This document shows, in pieces, positions 17,618 through 27,171 of a stretch of 64,000 bases of DNA (the first letter of the stretch is position 1; each line of letters starts with the position of its first letter). Both the position numbers and the translations under genes were made by a program. The stretch is taken from the NCBI RefSeq assembly GCF_003634705.1, contig NZ_RBWU01000002.1:744001-808000 (forward strand), given 5' to 3'. The notes below the pieces were generated by a model, which was given only the letters and a program-made list of their open reading frames with translations, was not told the origin of the DNA and ran no database searches. Source of the DNA: Actinomadura pelletieri DSM 43383. Its GTDB lineage: Bacteria > Actinomycetota > Actinomycetes > Streptosporangiales > Streptosporangiaceae.

Positions 17618-17836
17618 GTGAAGCCCGACATTCACCCGAACTACGTCGTCACGACCGTGACGTGTACGTGCGGCAACACGTTCGAGACCCGCAGCACCGC
17701 CGAGAACGGCGTGATCCACGCGGACGTCTGCTCGAACTGCCACCCGTTCTACACGGGCAAGCAGAAGATCCTCGACACCGGCGGTCGGGTGGCGCGCTTC
17801 GAGCAGCGCTTCGGCAAGAAGAAGGCCGACAAGTAG
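17618..17836 (+). CDS. rpmE: 50S ribosomal protein L31
   Basis: A 72-residue L31 of the zinc-binding (C+) type, with cysteines C16, C18, C38 and C41 (CTC and CSNC) and the typical [10 protein letters not shown] segment. In actinomycetes that also carry a cysteine-free paralogue, zinc limitation swaps the two under Zur control; no paralogue or Zur box is visible here. GTG 17618 follows AGCGAGGAGAACCC. Confidence 0.97.
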   Translation: MKPDIHPNYVVTTVTCTCGNTFETRSTAENGVIHADVCSNCHPFYTGKQKILDTGGRVARFEQRFGKKKADK

Positions 17837-17866
17837 GACGAGCGCCGCATCCAGCGACCAGATGAC

Positions 17867-17897
17867 GGCCCGGGGACTCACCAAGGGTCTCCGGGCC
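17867..17897 (+). terminator. Hairpin after rpmE
   Basis: GGCCCGG-GGAC pairs with GTC-TCCGGGCC, 30 bp past the stop and 23 bp before prfA. The tail is TTCC only. Confidence 0.6.
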
Positions 17898-17920
17898 TTC
17901 CGAACCGGCCAGGACACATC

Positions 17921-18985
17921 GTGAATCTCGACGAACTGATCAGCGAATACGCGGGCATCGAGGAACGGCTCGCCGATCCGTCCGTCCATGCCGACCAGAG
18001 CCTGGCGCGCAAACTCGGAAAGCGCTACGCGGAGCTGCGGCCGATCGTCGAGACGCACCGTGAGTTGGCGTCGACCGAGGACGACCTGGCCACCGCGCGG
18101 GAGCTGTCCAAGGAGGACGAGGCGTTCGCCGCCGAGGCCACCGACCTGGAACGGCGGCGCGGGGAGCTTGAGGGGCGGCTGCGGCGGCTGTTGGTGCCGC
18201 GCGACCCGAACGACGCCAAGGACGTCATCCTCCAGGTGAAGGCGGGGGAGGGCGGCGAGGAGTCGGCGCTGTTCGCCGGCGATCTGCTCCGCATGTACCT
18301 GCGGTACGCCGAGCGCGCCGGCTGGAAGACCGAGATCATCGACTCGCACCCGTCCGACCTCGGCGGGTACAAGGACGTCACCGTCGCCGTCAAGGCCAAG
18401 GGCGGGCAGGACGAGGGCGTCTGGACGCGGCTGAAGTACGAGGGCGGCGTCCACCGGGTGCAGCGCGTTCCCGCGACCGAGTCGCAGGGCCGCATCCACA
18501 CCAGCGCCGTCGGCGTGCTCGTCACCCCCGAGGCCGAGGACGTCGACGTCCAGGTCGACCCGAACGACCTGCGCATCGACGTGTACCGCTCGTCCGGGCC
18601 CGGCGGGCAGAGCGTCAACACCACCGACTCCGCGGTCCGCATCACGCACCTGCCGACGGGCGTGGTCGTCTCGTGCCAGAACGAGAAGAGCCAGCTCCAG
18701 AACAAGGAGCAGGCGCTGCGCATCCTGCGGTCGCGCCTGCTGGCGATGGCGCAGGAGGAGGCCGACGCCGCCGCGGCCGCCGAACGCAAGAGCCAGGTCC
18801 GCACCGTGGACCGCTCGGAGCGGGTGCGCACCTACAACTACCCGGAGAACCGGATCTCCGACCACCGGGTCGGCTACAAGGCCTACAACCTCGACCAGGT
18901 CCTGGACGGCGACCTCCACAACGTCACGCAGGCGCTCGTCGACGCCGACATGGAGCGCCGTCTGGCCGAAGCCCAACAATCATGA
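17921..18985 (+). CDS. prfA: Peptide chain release factor 1
   Basis: A 354-residue class I release factor recognising UAA and UAG. The catalytic GGQ is near residues 228-230 ([20 protein letters not shown]), and the conserved region [16 protein letters not shown] is near the C-terminus. GTG 17921 is close to the upstream hairpin. Its stop overlaps the ATG of a 70-codon repeat ORF, which in turn overlaps prmC, whose product methylates this GGQ glutamine. Confidence 0.96.
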   Translation: MNLDELISEYAGIEERLADPSVHADQSLARKLGKRYAELRPIVETHRELASTEDDLATARELSKEDEAFAAEATDLERRRGELEGRLRRLLVPRDPNDAKDVILQVKAGEGGEESALFAGDLLRMYLRYAERAGWKTEIIDSHPSDLGGYKDVTVAVKAKGGQDEGVWTRLKYEGGVHRVQRVPATESQGRIHTSAVGVLVTPEAEDVDVQVDPNDLRIDVYRSSGPGGQSVNTTDSAVRITHLPTGVVVSCQNEKSQLQNKEQALRILRSRLLAMAQEEADAAAAAERKSQVRTVDRSERVRTYNYPENRISDHRVGYKAYNLDQVLDGDLHNVTQALVDADMERRLAEAQQS

Positions 18986-19194
18986 GCGCAGCGATTCGGG
19001 GGGTGTGTGGGGTCGTCTCCCCACATGAGGCTCGCCTGAGCGGAGCGAACCGGGAGGTGTGTGGGGTCGTCCCCTCACATGAGGCTCGCATGAGCGGTGT
19101 GAACCGGGGGGTGTGGGGAGTCGACCCCTCACTCAGGGCACGCATGGGCGGAGCGAATTCGGGGGGCGTTCCCCCTCGAGAGGCAGGGTCATGA
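18982..19194 (+). CDS. 70-residue ORF of 18-residue tandem repeats
   Basis: Three 54-bp tandem units and a partial fourth fill the prfA-prmC gap. Because 54 is a multiple of three, the frame stays open. Each unit encodes 18 residues ending (H)EAR(L/M) or RARM, with a G-V-C/W-G-V core. The ATG overlaps the prfA stop (ATGA) and the stop overlaps the prmC ATG (ATGA), so all three could be translationally coupled. The unit diverges between copies without frame loss. The reverse strand is also open, and I recognise no family. It may be a real coupling peptide or simply an expanded repeat. Confidence 0.4.
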   Translation: MSAAIRGVCGVVSPHEARLSGANREVCGVVPSHEARMSGVNRGVWGVDPSLRARMGGANSGGVPPREAGS

Positions 19195-20051
19195 ACCTGC
19201 TGCTCGACGAGATCGCCAGGGCGACCGCGCGGCTCGCGGACGCGGGTGCCGCCTCGCCGCGCGCGGACGCCGAGGAGCTCGCCGCGGCCGTGCACGGGGT
19301 GAAGCGGTCGGAGCTGCACAACGTCCCCGACAGTGCGTTCGACGCCCGGTTCTGGGAGTTCGTGGCGCGCCGGGAGGCGGGCGAGCCGTTGCAGCACATC
19401 ACGGGCCGCGCGTTCTTCCGCTATCTGGAGTTGAAGGTCGGGCCCGGCGTGTTCGTCCCGCGCCCGGAGACCGAGGTCATGGTCGGGTGGGTGCTGGACA
19501 CGTTGCGGGACATGGACGTCCGCGACCCCCTGGTCGTCGATCTCGGTACGGGCTCGGCGGCGATCGCCCTGTCGGTCGCGTTGGAGGCGCCGCGCGCCCG
19601 CGTCCACGCCGTGGAGAAGGATCCGACGGCGTTCGTCCACGCCACCCGTAACGTCGAGGAGTTGGACGAGCGGGGCCGTGTCCGGCTGCACCTGGACGAC
19701 TTCGCCACCGCGCTGCCGGAGCTGAACGGCACCGTCGACCTGGTCGTGTCGAACCCCCCGTACATTCCGATGAGCGAGTGGGAGTACGTGCCGCGCGACG
19801 TTCGCGACCACGACCCCGCGGACGCGCTGTGGGGCGGCGGTGACGACGGTCTGGACGCCATCCGCGTGGTGGAGCGCACGGCCCGGCGCCTGCTGCGTCC
19901 CGGCGGTTACGTGGCGGTCGAGCACAGCGACCTCCAGGGCAACGACGTCTACTGGGTGTTCGCGGAGGAGAACGGTTGGCGGGACGTCCGCAACCGCCGC
20001 GACCTCACCAACCGGGACCGGTTCGTCACCGCCCGGACGGCGTCCGACTAG
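19191..20051 (+). CDS. prmC: Release factor glutamine methyltransferase
   Basis: A 286-residue SAM-dependent methyltransferase acting on the GGQ glutamine of release factors. The N-terminal helical domain spans residues 1-80. The SAM site VVDLGTGSAAIALSVA follows, with the diagnostic NPPYIP motif near 189-194. ATG 19191, after GAGAGGCAGGG, overlaps the preceding repeat ORF. The frame is open upstream to 19113, but that part is the repeat. Confidence 0.94.
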   Translation: MNLLLDEIARATARLADAGAASPRADAEELAAAVHGVKRSELHNVPDSAFDARFWEFVARREAGEPLQHITGRAFFRYLELKVGPGVFVPRPETEVMVGWVLDTLRDMDVRDPLVVDLGTGSAAIALSVALEAPRARVHAVEKDPTAFVHATRNVEELDERGRVRLHLDDFATALPELNGTVDLVVSNPPYIPMSEWEYVPRDVRDHDPADALWGGGDDGLDAIRVVERTARRLLRPGGYVAVEHSDLQGNDVYWVFAEENGWRDVRNRRDLTNRDRFVTARTASD

Positions 20052-20179
20052 CGCCCCGCACCGCGCCGACCGGCTCCGACCAGCGTTGATCATGGGCGCA
20101 GACGGGGCGCGCCGTGGCGCGGCTATCCTTGGCGGTGCCATACCGGACGAGCGCTGCGCAGATGGGAAGACGGGCGACC

Positions 20180-21007
20180 GTGAGCCGACGTTATGACTGC
20201 TCCGATCCGATGGAGCGCACCCGCGGGATCGCCGAGGCCGTGTCGGCCGTGCGGCGCGGCGAGTTGATCGTCCTCCCGACCGACACCGTGTACGGCGTCG
20301 GCGTGGACGCCTTCCTGGCGTCGGCGGTGGAGAAGCTGCTGACCGCGAAGGGCCGGGGACGGGAGATGCCGCCGCCGGTCCTGGTCGGCTCGGTGCGGGC
20401 CGCGACCGCGCTGACCGATGACCTCGGCGTGTACGGGCAGGACCTCATCGAGGAGTTCTGGCCGGGTGCGCTGACCCTCGTCGTCCGCGCGAACCCGAGC
20501 CTCATGTGGGATCTCGGCGACACGAAGGGCACCGTGGCGCTGCGGATGCCGATGCACGATCTGGCGGTGGAGCTGCTGAAGGAGACCGGCCCGATGGCGG
20601 TCAGCAGCGCCAACCTCAGCGGCCGTCCCGCCGCCCGCGACGTCGAGGAGGCCGAGAAGATGCTCGGCGACTCCGTCTCCGTCTATCTGGACGGCGGTGT
20701 GGCCGGGCACGTCGAGCCGTCGACGATCGTGGATCTGACCGGCTCCGTGCCGCGGTTGCTGCGCGCGGGCGCCATTCCCGAGGACAAGATCCGCGCGGTG
20801 GTGGGCGTGCTCCTGACCGACGAGGACGACGAGGACGGGGAGCCCGCAGAGCCCCCGTCGAGCGCCGACGTTCCCAGGCCTTCCCTCACCAAGGAGTCGC
20901 GGTCCGGATCCCCGGACGAGCCCGCTGAGGCCCCCACCGACCCCACCGGGCGCCCCTCCGGCTCCGCCGACGAGCCCGCGACCCCCGCCACGACCAACGA
21001 CGCCTGA
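20180..21007 (+). CDS. tsaC: L-threonylcarbamoyladenylate synthase (Sua5/YciO/YrdC)
   Basis: A 275-residue enzyme making threonylcarbamoyl-AMP for t6A37 of ANN-decoding tRNAs. The YrdC fold covers residues about 10-205 (IVLPTDTVYGVGVDAF, LTAKGRGREMPPPVLVGS, EEFWPGALTLVVRA, VSSANLSGRPA). The last 65 residues are an acidic, proline-rich disordered tail rather than the Sua5 domain. GTG 20180 follows GGGAAGACGGG and gives the usual VSRRYDCSD start; the frame is open to 20114. Confidence 0.9.
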   Translation: MSRRYDCSDPMERTRGIAEAVSAVRRGELIVLPTDTVYGVGVDAFLASAVEKLLTAKGRGREMPPPVLVGSVRAATALTDDLGVYGQDLIEEFWPGALTLVVRANPSLMWDLGDTKGTVALRMPMHDLAVELLKETGPMAVSSANLSGRPAARDVEEAEKMLGDSVSVYLDGGVAGHVEPSTIVDLTGSVPRLLRAGAIPEDKIRAVVGVLLTDEDDEDGEPAEPPSSADVPRPSLTKESRSGSPDEPAEAPTDPTGRPSGSADEPATPATTNDA

Positions 21008-21122
21008 CCCGACGCCGACGAACGTCGCCCGACCCGCGGGTCGTTCCGGACCGGAAGTGGTCTGTGACCTGGGGGGAGTATCGGCGTCGTTACACGGGCC
21101 GTTGGGCGGCAACGGTGAAAGC

Positions 21123-22088
21123 ATGCCTGACGTGCGTGGCCGTGTCCGGGGGCCCGCGATCGTCGCGGGTGTGCTCGTCCTGTTGACCTTTGGGCTCGCG
21201 ACGCCCGTCGGCGCCGACGGGAGGTCGCGGGAACGCATCCCGACGTACGACGTGGTCCTGTCCATCGGCGTGGACGGCGTCCTGTACGTCCGGGAGACGA
21301 TCACCTATGACTTCGACGAGGAGGGCGAGCACGGGATCGTCCGGAAGGTGCCGTTCCGGCAGGGCGACCGCCTGTACGACGTGCGGGGCGTGCGGAGCAG
21401 CTCGTCCACCGGCGCCCCCTCCCGGGTCCGGACGACGAAGTTCCTGAACGACGTGCGGATCAGCGTCGGCGACCGGGGCCACGAGGTCAGCGGGCGGCAG
21501 GCGTACGTGATCGAGTACGAGGTGGCGTGGGCGTTCACCCCGCGCGACCGCCATGACGAGCTGGTCTGGGACGCGATCGGCACCGGCTGGAACGTGCCGA
21601 TCGGGCATGCGGCCGTCCGGGTGGAGGCGCCGGTGCCGCTGCGGCACGCGACCTGCCGGGCGGGCGTCCCCGGGGCGACGACCCGGTGCCTGCGCGACCG
21701 CGACGGGCCGTTCGCCGTGGACTTCCTCCAGGGCGGGCTCGCCCCGCGCGAGGGCATGACGATCAGGGTCAGGCTGCCGAAGCGGGCGATCGCCGTGCCG
21801 CCGCCGCGGTACGTCCCGCCGCGCTGGACGGGCGACTGGACGGGCACTGCGCTGCTCACCCTCTCCCTCGCGGCGGTGGCGCTGCTCGCGCGCCGCCCGG
21901 CGCCGCCCCGGCAGGTCGGGACGGGCCTCGGCGCGGCCGGGTTCGTGCTGCTCGTCGCCGACGCGGTCGACGATGTCGCGACACACGGGCCCTGGGCGTT
22001 CTCGCTGGGAGACCATTCCCTCGCCGGCCTCGCGCTCATGATCGTCGGAGCGGGGATCGTGTGCGGGCGGCGGCACGGGTTCGGGTGA
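21123..22088 (+). CDS. DUF2207 membrane protein, short form
   Basis: A 321-residue exported protein. A signal peptide (residues 1-32, ending VGADG) precedes the N-terminal DUF2207 domain (YDVVLSIGVDGVLYVRETIT, GIVRKVPFRQ). Two or three C-terminal membrane helices follow (about 240-320). Family members are usually 500-600 residues with a Gly/Ser-rich cytoplasmic tail. This one stops after the helices, so it is a natural short form or a truncation. Function in the family is unknown. Confidence 0.75.
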   Translation: MPDVRGRVRGPAIVAGVLVLLTFGLATPVGADGRSRERIPTYDVVLSIGVDGVLYVRETITYDFDEEGEHGIVRKVPFRQGDRLYDVRGVRSSSSTGAPSRVRTTKFLNDVRISVGDRGHEVSGRQAYVIEYEVAWAFTPRDRHDELVWDAIGTGWNVPIGHAAVRVEAPVPLRHATCRAGVPGATTRCLRDRDGPFAVDFLQGGLAPREGMTIRVRLPKRAIAVPPPRYVPPRWTGDWTGTALLTLSLAAVALLARRPAPPRQVGTGLGAAGFVLLVADAVDDVATHGPWAFSLGDHSLAGLALMIVGAGIVCGRRHGFG

Positions 22089-22240
22089 CCGGCCGCGTCC
22101 GGTCCATCGGGGGACTACAGTTGATCGGTCCCGATGTGAACAGATCGTCCCGGCGGGCCGTCTACCAAGGTGACGACCCGAGCGGACGGGGTACGGGGCG
22201 TGCGCGGGCGACGGCGACCGGTGAGGGGAGGCGCGGGGGA

Positions 22241-23404
22241 ATGCGGGAGTACCTGCTCAGCATCCTGGTCGCCGCCCTGGTCGCCTACCTGCTGACCCCG
22301 ATCGTGCGCGTGTTCGCCGTCTGGTTCGGCGCGCAGGCCGTCCCCCGCGACCGCGACGTGCACGTGATCCCGACGCCCCGGCTCGGCGGGCTGGCGATGT
22401 TCGGCGGGATGGTGGCGGCGCTGGTGGTGGCGACGGGGCTGCCGGAGATGCGCAAGGTCCTCGCGGACGGCGACATCAACGTGACCCGGGCGCTGCTGCT
22501 GTCCGGTGGGCTGCTCGTGCTGATCGGCATCGCGGACGACCGCTGGGAGGTGGACGCCCTCACCAAGTTCGCCGGCCAGGTCGCCGCGGCCGGGATCTTC
22601 ATCATGCAGGGCATCCAGATCTATGTGATCCCGCTGCCGACGGGCGAGTCGCTGACGTTGCCGCCCGCCTACGGGGTGCCGCTGACCGTCCTCGTCGTCG
22701 TCGCCACGATCAACGCGGTCAACTTCATCGACGGTCTGGACGGCCTGGCCGCGGGCGTCGTCGGGATCGCCGCGCTGGCGCTGTTCTCCTACGCCTACCT
22801 GCTGTCGCGGGAGGAGGGGCTGAGCACCCTGACCGCCGCGACCCTCATCGCCGCCATCCTGTTCGGGATGTGCCTGGGGTTCCTGCCGCACAACTTCAGC
22901 CCGGCCAAGATCTTCATGGGGGACACCGGCTCGATGCTGATCGGGCTGCTGCTCAGCGCGTCCACGATCATGCTGACCGGCCAGTTCGACCCGGCCATCC
23001 TCGCCAACGGGCTGTTCCCGTTCTTCGTCCCGGTGCTGCTGATCCCGGCGGTCGCGGCGGTCCCGTTCATCGACATGCTGCTGGCGGTGTGGCGGCGCAC
23101 CAACCAGGGCAGGTCGCCTTTCGCGCCCGACAAGCAGCACCTGCACCACCGGCTGCTGGAACTCGGCCACTCCACCCGCCGCGCCGTGCTGATCATGTAC
23201 TGCTGGGTCGGTCTGCTGGCCTCCGGACTGGTCGGGCTGGCCGTGTTCGACGCCGGTTGGGTCACCCTCGGCATCACCCTGGTCGTCGCGGTCACCGGTG
23301 TGCTGCTCATGTTGACCAAGCCCCGGCGCCGACCCCGGCGGGGCGTCGCCGCGGAGCCGTCGCCCGCGGACCACTCCTCGCGGCACCGCGCGGGCGTGCC
23401 GTGA
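22241..23404 (+). CDS. Undecaprenyl-phosphate sugar-1-phosphate transferase (WecA/TagO-like)
   Basis: A 387-residue polytopic enzyme of the MraY/WecA family that moves a sugar-1-phosphate, probably GlcNAc-1-P, to a polyprenyl phosphate to start a wall-polymer lipid intermediate. Diagnostic segments are RDVHVIPTPRLGGLAMFGG, NAVNFIDGLDGLAAG (Mg-binding aspartates), MGDTGSMLIGLLL and the HLHHRLLELGHS histidine motif. There are about eleven membrane helices. ATG 22241 follows a GAGGGGAGGCGCGGGGG site. It lies just upstream of the atp operon, as in Streptomyces. Confidence 0.9.
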   Translation: MREYLLSILVAALVAYLLTPIVRVFAVWFGAQAVPRDRDVHVIPTPRLGGLAMFGGMVAALVVATGLPEMRKVLADGDINVTRALLLSGGLLVLIGIADDRWEVDALTKFAGQVAAAGIFIMQGIQIYVIPLPTGESLTLPPAYGVPLTVLVVVATINAVNFIDGLDGLAAGVVGIAALALFSYAYLLSREEGLSTLTAATLIAAILFGMCLGFLPHNFSPAKIFMGDTGSMLIGLLLSASTIMLTGQFDPAILANGLFPFFVPVLLIPAVAAVPFIDMLLAVWRRTNQGRSPFAPDKQHLHHRLLELGHSTRRAVLIMYCWVGLLASGLVGLAVFDAGWVTLGITLVVAVTGVLLMLTKPRRRPRRGVAAEPSPADHSSRHRAGVP

Positions 23405-23420
23405 ACGCGTCGCCGTGAAC

Positions 23421-23585
23421 GCGCCGACCCTGTGCGCGCCGACCCTGTGCGCGCCGACCCTGTGCGCGCCGACCCTGTGCGCGCCGACCCTGTGCGCGCC
23501 GACCCTGTGCGCGCCGACCCTGTGCGCGCCGACCCTGTGCGCGCCGACCCTGTGCGCGCCGACCCTGTGCGCGCCGACCCTGTGC
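23421..23585. repeat. 15-bp minisatellite, 11 perfect copies
   Basis: The unit GCGCCGACCCTGTGC is repeated 11 times without a mismatch, followed by two diverged 15-bp copies (CTATCGACCATG forms) to about 23615. All reading frames are open through it; one forward frame from GTG 23415 reads MN(APTLC)x11. No plausible gene context supports translation. It separates the WecA-like gene from the atp operon. Confidence 0.95.
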
Positions 23586-23624
23586 CTATCGACCATGCGC
23601 CTATCGACCATGGACGCGCGATGA

Positions 23625-23798
23625 CCATGAACTCGCGCTGACCATCGGGTGAACTCGGTTAGAGTCCGTGGTGCCGACCACGAGGTCGGTACGATCCGGA
23701 GTTCGCATTACCTCTAGGGTAATTGTGGACATTCCGGACGCTTGTGATACCTTTCACGAACAAGAGCCGACCACTCAACGTGACCAGCCGGAGCCCTC
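23625..23798 (+). promoter_or_regulatory. Upstream region of atp operon
   Basis: Contains CCGACC-ACGA-GGTCGG (about 23675-23690) and ATTACC-TCTAG-GGTAAT (about 23707-23723) palindromes. A possible promoter follows: TTGTGG, 16 bp, then TGATAC near 23746-23751. No stronger promoter is seen before the first atp gene. Confidence 0.35.
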
Positions 23799-24215
23799 AT
23801 GCACACCTCCGACGCCCGGATGCTCCGCGGCGCCGCGATCCCGGCGGCGGCCGCCGGGGTGGGCGCCGTCCTCATCGGCCTGCTGACCGCGGGCGGCAAG
23901 GGCGCCCTCGCCGCGGCGCTGGCCTCCGTCGTGGTGATCGCGTTCTTCTCGATCAGCGCGCTGGTGGTCTCCTGGGCCGCCAAGATCTCCACCCAGACGA
24001 TGATGCTGGCCGCGCTCGCGAGCTACGCGGTGAAGATCCTCGCGGTGATGGTCCTGGTCAGGGCCATGGACGAGGTCACGATCTGGAACACCACGGTCTT
24101 CGGCTGGACGGTCATCGCGCTCGCGCTGCTGTGGATCGCGGCCGAGTTCCGCATCGCCATGCAGCAGAAGCTGTACATCGACGAGCCCGAGAACGTCCTG
24201 GACCGGAGTCCGTGA
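23799..24215 (+). CDS. atpI: AtpI-like ATP synthase accessory membrane protein
   Basis: A 138-residue protein with four hydrophobic helices (about 10-35, 38-60, 68-88, 98-118) in the position of the AtpI/ATP synthase protein I family, first in the operon. AtpI-type proteins assist c-ring assembly or Mg transport in other bacteria. Sequence similarity in this family is low, so the call rests on topology and context. Confidence 0.7.
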   Translation: MHTSDARMLRGAAIPAAAAGVGAVLIGLLTAGGKGALAAALASVVVIAFFSISALVVSWAAKISTQTMMLAALASYAVKILAVMVLVRAMDEVTIWNTTVFGWTVIALALLWIAAEFRIAMQQKLYIDEPENVLDRSP

Positions 24216-24299
24216 TGACTCCTCCACGGACGGTGCCGGTACCGCCGGACTACTCCAATATGACCACTGCCTGGATGGCCTGCTATCGTCCGGAGCGCG

Positions 24300-24524
24300 A
24301 TGAGCGAGCAGAAGCGTCGGCCGGAGGACGGCCAACGGGAATTCGCCGATGCCGCCTGGTCCGTGCCCAGCTACCTTCTCTCCGGGATGATCATCTGGGG
24401 CGGTCTCGGGTGGCTGCTGGCCGAGTGGACCGGCCAGAGCTGGCTGATCCCCATCGGTGTGATCATCGGCGTCGGGCTCGCCATCTACCTGGTCTACGTG
24501 AAGTACGGTCGCCACTCCCTCTGA
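24300..24524 (+). CDS. AtpZ-like small membrane protein
   Basis: A 74-residue protein with two membrane helices (about 24-44 and 48-68) and the glycine-rich GMIIWGGLGWLLAEW segment of the AtpZ/ATPase_gene1 family. Proteins of this family pair with AtpI in F0 assembly. It lies between atpI and atpB, and its ATG follows a short GGAGCGCG site. Confidence 0.7.
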   Translation: MSEQKRRPEDGQREFADAAWSVPSYLLSGMIIWGGLGWLLAEWTGQSWLIPIGVIIGVGLAIYLVYVKYGRHSL

Positions 24525-24597
24525 GCGGCCCCGCCGTCGAGGAAGCCGCCGAGGAAGCCTTCGTGAAACATCACCACATTGATGAAGGGAACGCCGC

Positions 24598-25724
<1,127 letters not shown>

Positions 25725-25755
25725 CCCGGATCCCATCTGAGGAAGGGCTGCAGAC

Positions 25756-26313
25756 ATGATCCAAGCAGCGTCCGTCCTTGCGGCGGAAGAGAACAACCCT
25801 CTCGTTCCGCATGCGTTCGAGCTCGTCGTCGGCATCTTCTCGTTCGCCGTCGTCGTCATCTTCCTCGGCAAGGTCCTCACCCCGCGTATCCAGAAGACGC
25901 TGGAGGAGCGCACCGAGGCGATCGAGGGCGGTCTCCAACGGGCCGAGCAGGCGCAGCAAGAGGCCCAGCAGGTACTCGACGAGTACAAGGCCCAGCAGAA
26001 GGCGGCCGCGCTCGAGGCGTCCAACGAGCGGCGCAAGGCCGAGGAGCAGGGCGCGCAGATCATCGCCCAGGCCAAGGAGCAGGCTCAGGTCGAGGCGCGC
26101 CGGATCGTCGAGAACGCCAAGGCGCAGATCGAGGCGGAGCGGCAGCAGGCGTTGCAGTCGCTGCGCGCCGAGATCGGTGCCCTGTCGGTCGAGCTGGCCG
26201 GACGTGTCGTGGGCGAGTCCCTTGAGGACAGCGCGCGGCAGAGCCGGGTCGTCGACCGGTTCCTCGAGGAGCTTGAGGAGCGCGCTCGCACGCAGGAGCA
26301 GATCACATCATGA
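25756..26313 (+). CDS. atpF: F0F1 ATP synthase subunit b
   Basis: A 185-residue peripheral-stalk subunit: one N-terminal membrane helix (about 22-40), then a long alanine/glutamine/glutamate-rich coiled coil. The gene overlaps atpH by 4 nt. It is a separate b subunit, unlike the b-delta fusion of mycobacteria. Confidence 0.95.
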   Translation: MIQAASVLAAEENNPLVPHAFELVVGIFSFAVVVIFLGKVLTPRIQKTLEERTEAIEGGLQRAEQAQQEAQQVLDEYKAQQKAAALEASNERRKAEEQGAQIIAQAKEQAQVEARRIVENAKAQIEAERQQALQSLRAEIGALSVELAGRVVGESLEDSARQSRVVDRFLEELEERARTQEQITS

Positions 26314-27131
26314 CCATCACGGGAGCGGTGAGCAGGGCGTCGCTGGCCGAGGCCAGGGAGCGGTTCGAGGCGGTCGTGCCGTCGGCCGACCTGGCGCGGC
26401 TGGGCGGCGACCTGTTCTCGGTGCTGCACCTGTTCGACAACGAGCACGGCCTGCGCCGGGCGGTCTCCGACCCGGCGCGGGACGGTGCCGACAAGGCGCA
26501 GCTCGTCCAGATCCTGCTGGAGGGCAAGGTGTCGTCGGCCGCTCTCGGGCTGGTCGCCGATGTCGTCCGGCTGCGCTGGTCGAAGCCGTCGGAACTCGCC
26601 GACGCGTTGGAGACCCTCGCGGTGACCGCCGAGGCCGCACGCGCCGAGGCGGACGGCAGGATCGACGACCTGGAGGACGAGCTGTTCCGGTTCTCCCGGG
26701 TCGTCGAGGGCGAGGCCGAACTGCGCGGCGCGCTCGCCGGTCCCGGCCTGCCGGACGAGCGCAGGCTCGGCCTGGTCGAGGCGCTGCTGGACGGCAAGGT
26801 CACGGCGTCGACGCTGACGCTCGTCACCGAACTGGTGCTGCGCCCGCGAGGACGTAGCCTGGAAGGCGGGCTGGCCGAATACGGCAGGATCGTCGCCCAG
26901 CGGAGGCAGCGGCTGGTCGCGCTCGTGCGCACCCCCGCCGAACTGCCGGAGGCCCAGCGCACGCGGCTCGCGGCGGTGCTCGCCGCCGCCTACGGCCACG
27001 AGGTACACCTGAACATCGAGATCGACCCCACGGTGATCGGCGGACTGTCGATCCAGCTCGGGGACGAGATCATCGACGGCACGATCGCCGGACGGCTGGA
27101 CGACGTCCGTCGGCGGCTCGGCACCGGCTGA
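26310..27131 (+). CDS. atpH: F0F1 ATP synthase subunit delta
   Basis: A 273-residue delta subunit, longer than the roughly 180 residues of most bacteria but usual for actinomycetes. The C-terminal family signature is intact (VHLNIEIDPTVIGGLSIQLGD). It links F1 to the b stalk. ATG overlaps the atpF stop. Confidence 0.94.
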   Translation: MTITGAVSRASLAEARERFEAVVPSADLARLGGDLFSVLHLFDNEHGLRRAVSDPARDGADKAQLVQILLEGKVSSAALGLVADVVRLRWSKPSELADALETLAVTAEAARAEADGRIDDLEDELFRFSRVVEGEAELRGALAGPGLPDERRLGLVEALLDGKVTASTLTLVTELVLRPRGRSLEGGLAEYGRIVAQRRQRLVALVRTPAELPEAQRTRLAAVLAAAYGHEVHLNIEIDPTVIGGLSIQLGDEIIDGTIAGRLDDVRRRLGTG

Positions 27132-27171
27132 GGCCGGCAGAGCGGACTTCTGAGGGAGCAAGAGAGGAATC

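Noticed and set aside
18924..20141. Reverse-strand ORF of 405 residues opposite prmC
   Set aside because: It is antisense to prmC and includes the repeat only because 54 is a multiple of three; no homology is seen.
23421..23585. Considered as a CRISPR array
   Set aside because: Units are 15 bp and directly adjacent with no spacers, and no cas genes are present.
23415..23624. Forward ORF MN(APTLC)x11
   Set aside because: The frame is open only because the 15-bp repeat unit is a multiple of three. All other frames are open too, and no ribosome site or conserved context supports translation.
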